Positions 62,919-64,000 of a DNA stretch of 64,000 nt are shown piece by piece. The translations under genes were made by a program, and so were the position numbers. Origin of the DNA: Streptomyces sp. RKAG290 (GTDB lineage: Bacteria > Actinomycetota > Actinomycetes > Streptomycetales > Streptomycetaceae); the NCBI RefSeq assembly GCF_023701695.1, contig NZ_JAJOZC010000001.1, forward strand, positions 6,075,894 to 6,139,893, written 5' to 3'. The notes below the pieces were generated by a model, which was not told the origin of the DNA, searched no databases, and was given only the letters and a program-made list of their open reading frames with translations. The stretch's first letter is position 1. Each line of letters opens with the position of its first letter.

Positions 62919-63683
62919 ATGAGTACGGTGCAGGGCGCGGGCGTAGTGGTCACGGGGGCCGGAGGCGGCATCGGAGCCGCGCTGGCCCGCAGATTCGCCG
63001 CCGAGGGCGCGCGGGTGGTGGTCAACGACCTCGACGAGGGCAGGATCAAGGCACTCGCGGAGGAGATCGGCGGCACCGCAGTCGCCGGTGACGCCTCACA
63101 GATCGTGGACGCCGCCCGGGACGCCCTGGACGGCACCGTGGACGTCTACTGCGCCAACGCGGGCCTCGCCTCGCCCGGCGATGTCTTCGCCGACGAGGAG
63201 GTCTGGGCCGCCGCCTGGGACGTCAACGTGATGGCCCACGTCCGCGCGGCCAGGGCGCTGCTCCCGGACTGGCTGGAGCGCGGCAGCGGCAGGTTCGTCT
63301 CCACCGCCTCCGCCGCCGGCCTGCTGACGATGATCGGCGCGGCCCCCTACAGCGTCACCAAGCACGGCGTGGTCGCCTTCGCCGAATGGCTCTCCCTCAC
63401 CTACCGCCATCGCGGCGTCAAGGTCCACGCGATCTGTCCGCAGGGCGTGCGCACGGACATGCTCACCGCCGCGGGCTCGGCCGGGGAGCTCGTGCTCGCC
63501 CCCAGCGCGATCGAGCCGGAGGCCGTCGCCGACGCGCTCTTCGAGGCCATGGCCGAGGACCGCTTCCTCGTCCTGCCGCACCCCGAGGTCGCCGGGTACT
63601 ACCGGGCCCGCGCCAAGGACACCGACCACTGGCTCGGCAACATGAACCACCTCCAGCAGAAGTGGGAGGGGACCGGCGCATGA
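62919..63683 (+). CDS. Short-chain dehydrogenase/reductase
   Basis: A 254-residue classical SDR from ATG 62919. Cofactor motif TGAGGGIGAALARRFA, NAG motif (YCANAGLASPGD), catalytic Ser in VSTASAAGLL and YxxxK as YSVTKHGVV. PQGVRTDM follows. Its stop overlaps the start of an acyl-CoA ligase gene (ATGA), so the pair probably act in the same fatty acid or lipid pathway. The substrate is unknown. Confidence 0.92.
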   Translation: MSTVQGAGVVVTGAGGGIGAALARRFAAEGARVVVNDLDEGRIKALAEEIGGTAVAGDASQIVDAARDALDGTVDVYCANAGLASPGDVFADEEVWAAAWDVNVMAHVRAARALLPDWLERGSGRFVSTASAAGLLTMIGAAPYSVTKHGVVAFAEWLSLTYRHRGVKVHAICPQGVRTDMLTAAGSAGELVLAPSAIEPEAVADALFEAMAEDRFLVLPHPEVAGYYRARAKDTDHWLGNMNHLQQKWEGTGA

Positions 63684-64000
63684 CCGATTCCATCTACGCG
63701 GCGAAGCCCTGGCTGCCGCTGCTCAGCGAGGCCCAGCGGGCCCCCGTCCACCCGGCCGAGACCCTGGTGCACGCCTTCCGGGACTCCGTGTCCCGGGCCC
63801 CCGCACATCCGGCGCTCGCCTACTTCGACGGGCGCCTCAGCTACCGCGAGACCGACGAGCTCTCCGACTCCGTGGCCGGGCACCTCGCCGCCCGTGGCCT
63901 GGAGCGCGGCGACCGGGTCGCGATCATGCTCCAGAACTCGCCGCAGTTCGTCCTCGCACTGCTGGGTGCCTGGAAGGCCGGGGCGACCGTCGTACCGCTC
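63680..64000 (+). CDS. Acyl-CoA synthetase (AMP-binding), cut by the right edge
   Basis: Only the first 107 residues are inside the window. From ATG 63680 the sequence has AHPALAYFDGRLSYRETDELSDSVAGHLAARGLERGDRVAIMLQNSPQFVLALLGAWKAGATVVPL, the standard N-terminus of long-chain fatty acid CoA ligases. The gene overlaps the SDR stop by 4 nt, so translation is coupled. Confidence 0.88.
   Translation, partial: MTDSIYAAKPWLPLLSEAQRAPVHPAETLVHAFRDSVSRAPAHPALAYFDGRLSYRETDELSDSVAGHLAARGLERGDRVAIMLQNSPQFVLALLGAWKAGATVVPL

Overview
The window reads as chromosomal DNA of a Streptomyces species. GC is very high, codon third positions are almost all G or C, GTG and TTG starts are common, and the content is typical: secreted streptogrisin-type protease, lipases, a sortase-anchored LPMO, many TetR and GntR regulators, DnaE2 and SoxR. 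From memory, the order dnaE2 / secreted lipase / LPMO / GDSL lipase / hmgA / TetR / citrate transporter / aldehyde dehydrogenase / soxR matches the SCO1739 to about SCO1690 stretch of S. coelicolor. This was not checked by a search.

Layout. (1) 1-8898 is the most accessory-looking part: an Fxs cyclophane RiPP cassette (precursor fxsA, radical SAM/SPASM maturase fxsB, TIR-like fxsC, and the large MinD-TIR-NB-ARC-TPR protein fxsT), with a divergent DUF4231/SLATT-like membrane protein cut by the left edge. Three of these genes carry a TTA codon, so the cassette may depend on bldA. (2) 8946-12422 holds an alpha/beta hydrolase, a secreted serine protease and a membrane protein. (3) 12503-17051 is an SOS mutagenesis operon, dnaE2-imuB-like, behind a near-consensus LexA box. 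(4) 17084-25808 holds a secreted lipase with a three-site operator-like array, a LAxTG-anchored LPMO, a methyltransferase-NUDIX-VOC fusion, DUF402 and tandem-GNAT genes, a GntR regulator, a DUF5925 AAA ATPase and a GDSL lipase. (5) 25986-30476 holds TetR regulators, a DrrAB-like ABC exporter with operators, and an orphan type ISP restriction-modification domain. (6) 30635-37445 holds hmgA with its GntR regulator, then a coupled beta-helix / cupredoxin-like lipoprotein / polytopic membrane protein operon. (7) 37687-45031 holds a TetR, a molybdopterin oxidoreductase, a CitMHS-MFS pair and an MsiK-like ATPase. (8) 45198-55341 holds a large BTAD/LAL regulator, then an ALDH-ADH operon and an acyl-CoA dehydrogenase that share an operator motif with the TetR at 53461-54126. 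(9) 55434-64000 holds a second TetR/MaoC regulon with a 16-bp operator in two identical copies, soxR (probably leaderless), a penicillin acylase, a NamZ-like muramidase, and an SDR/acyl-CoA ligase pair cut by the right edge.

Data quality matters here. fxsB, the methyltransferase-NUDIX-VOC gene, the DUF5925 ATPase and the BTAD regulator each look one C/G short at a C or G run. This suggests systematic homopolymer under-calling rather than four independent pseudogenes. No tRNA, rRNA, insertion sequence, CRISPR array or replication origin was recognised.
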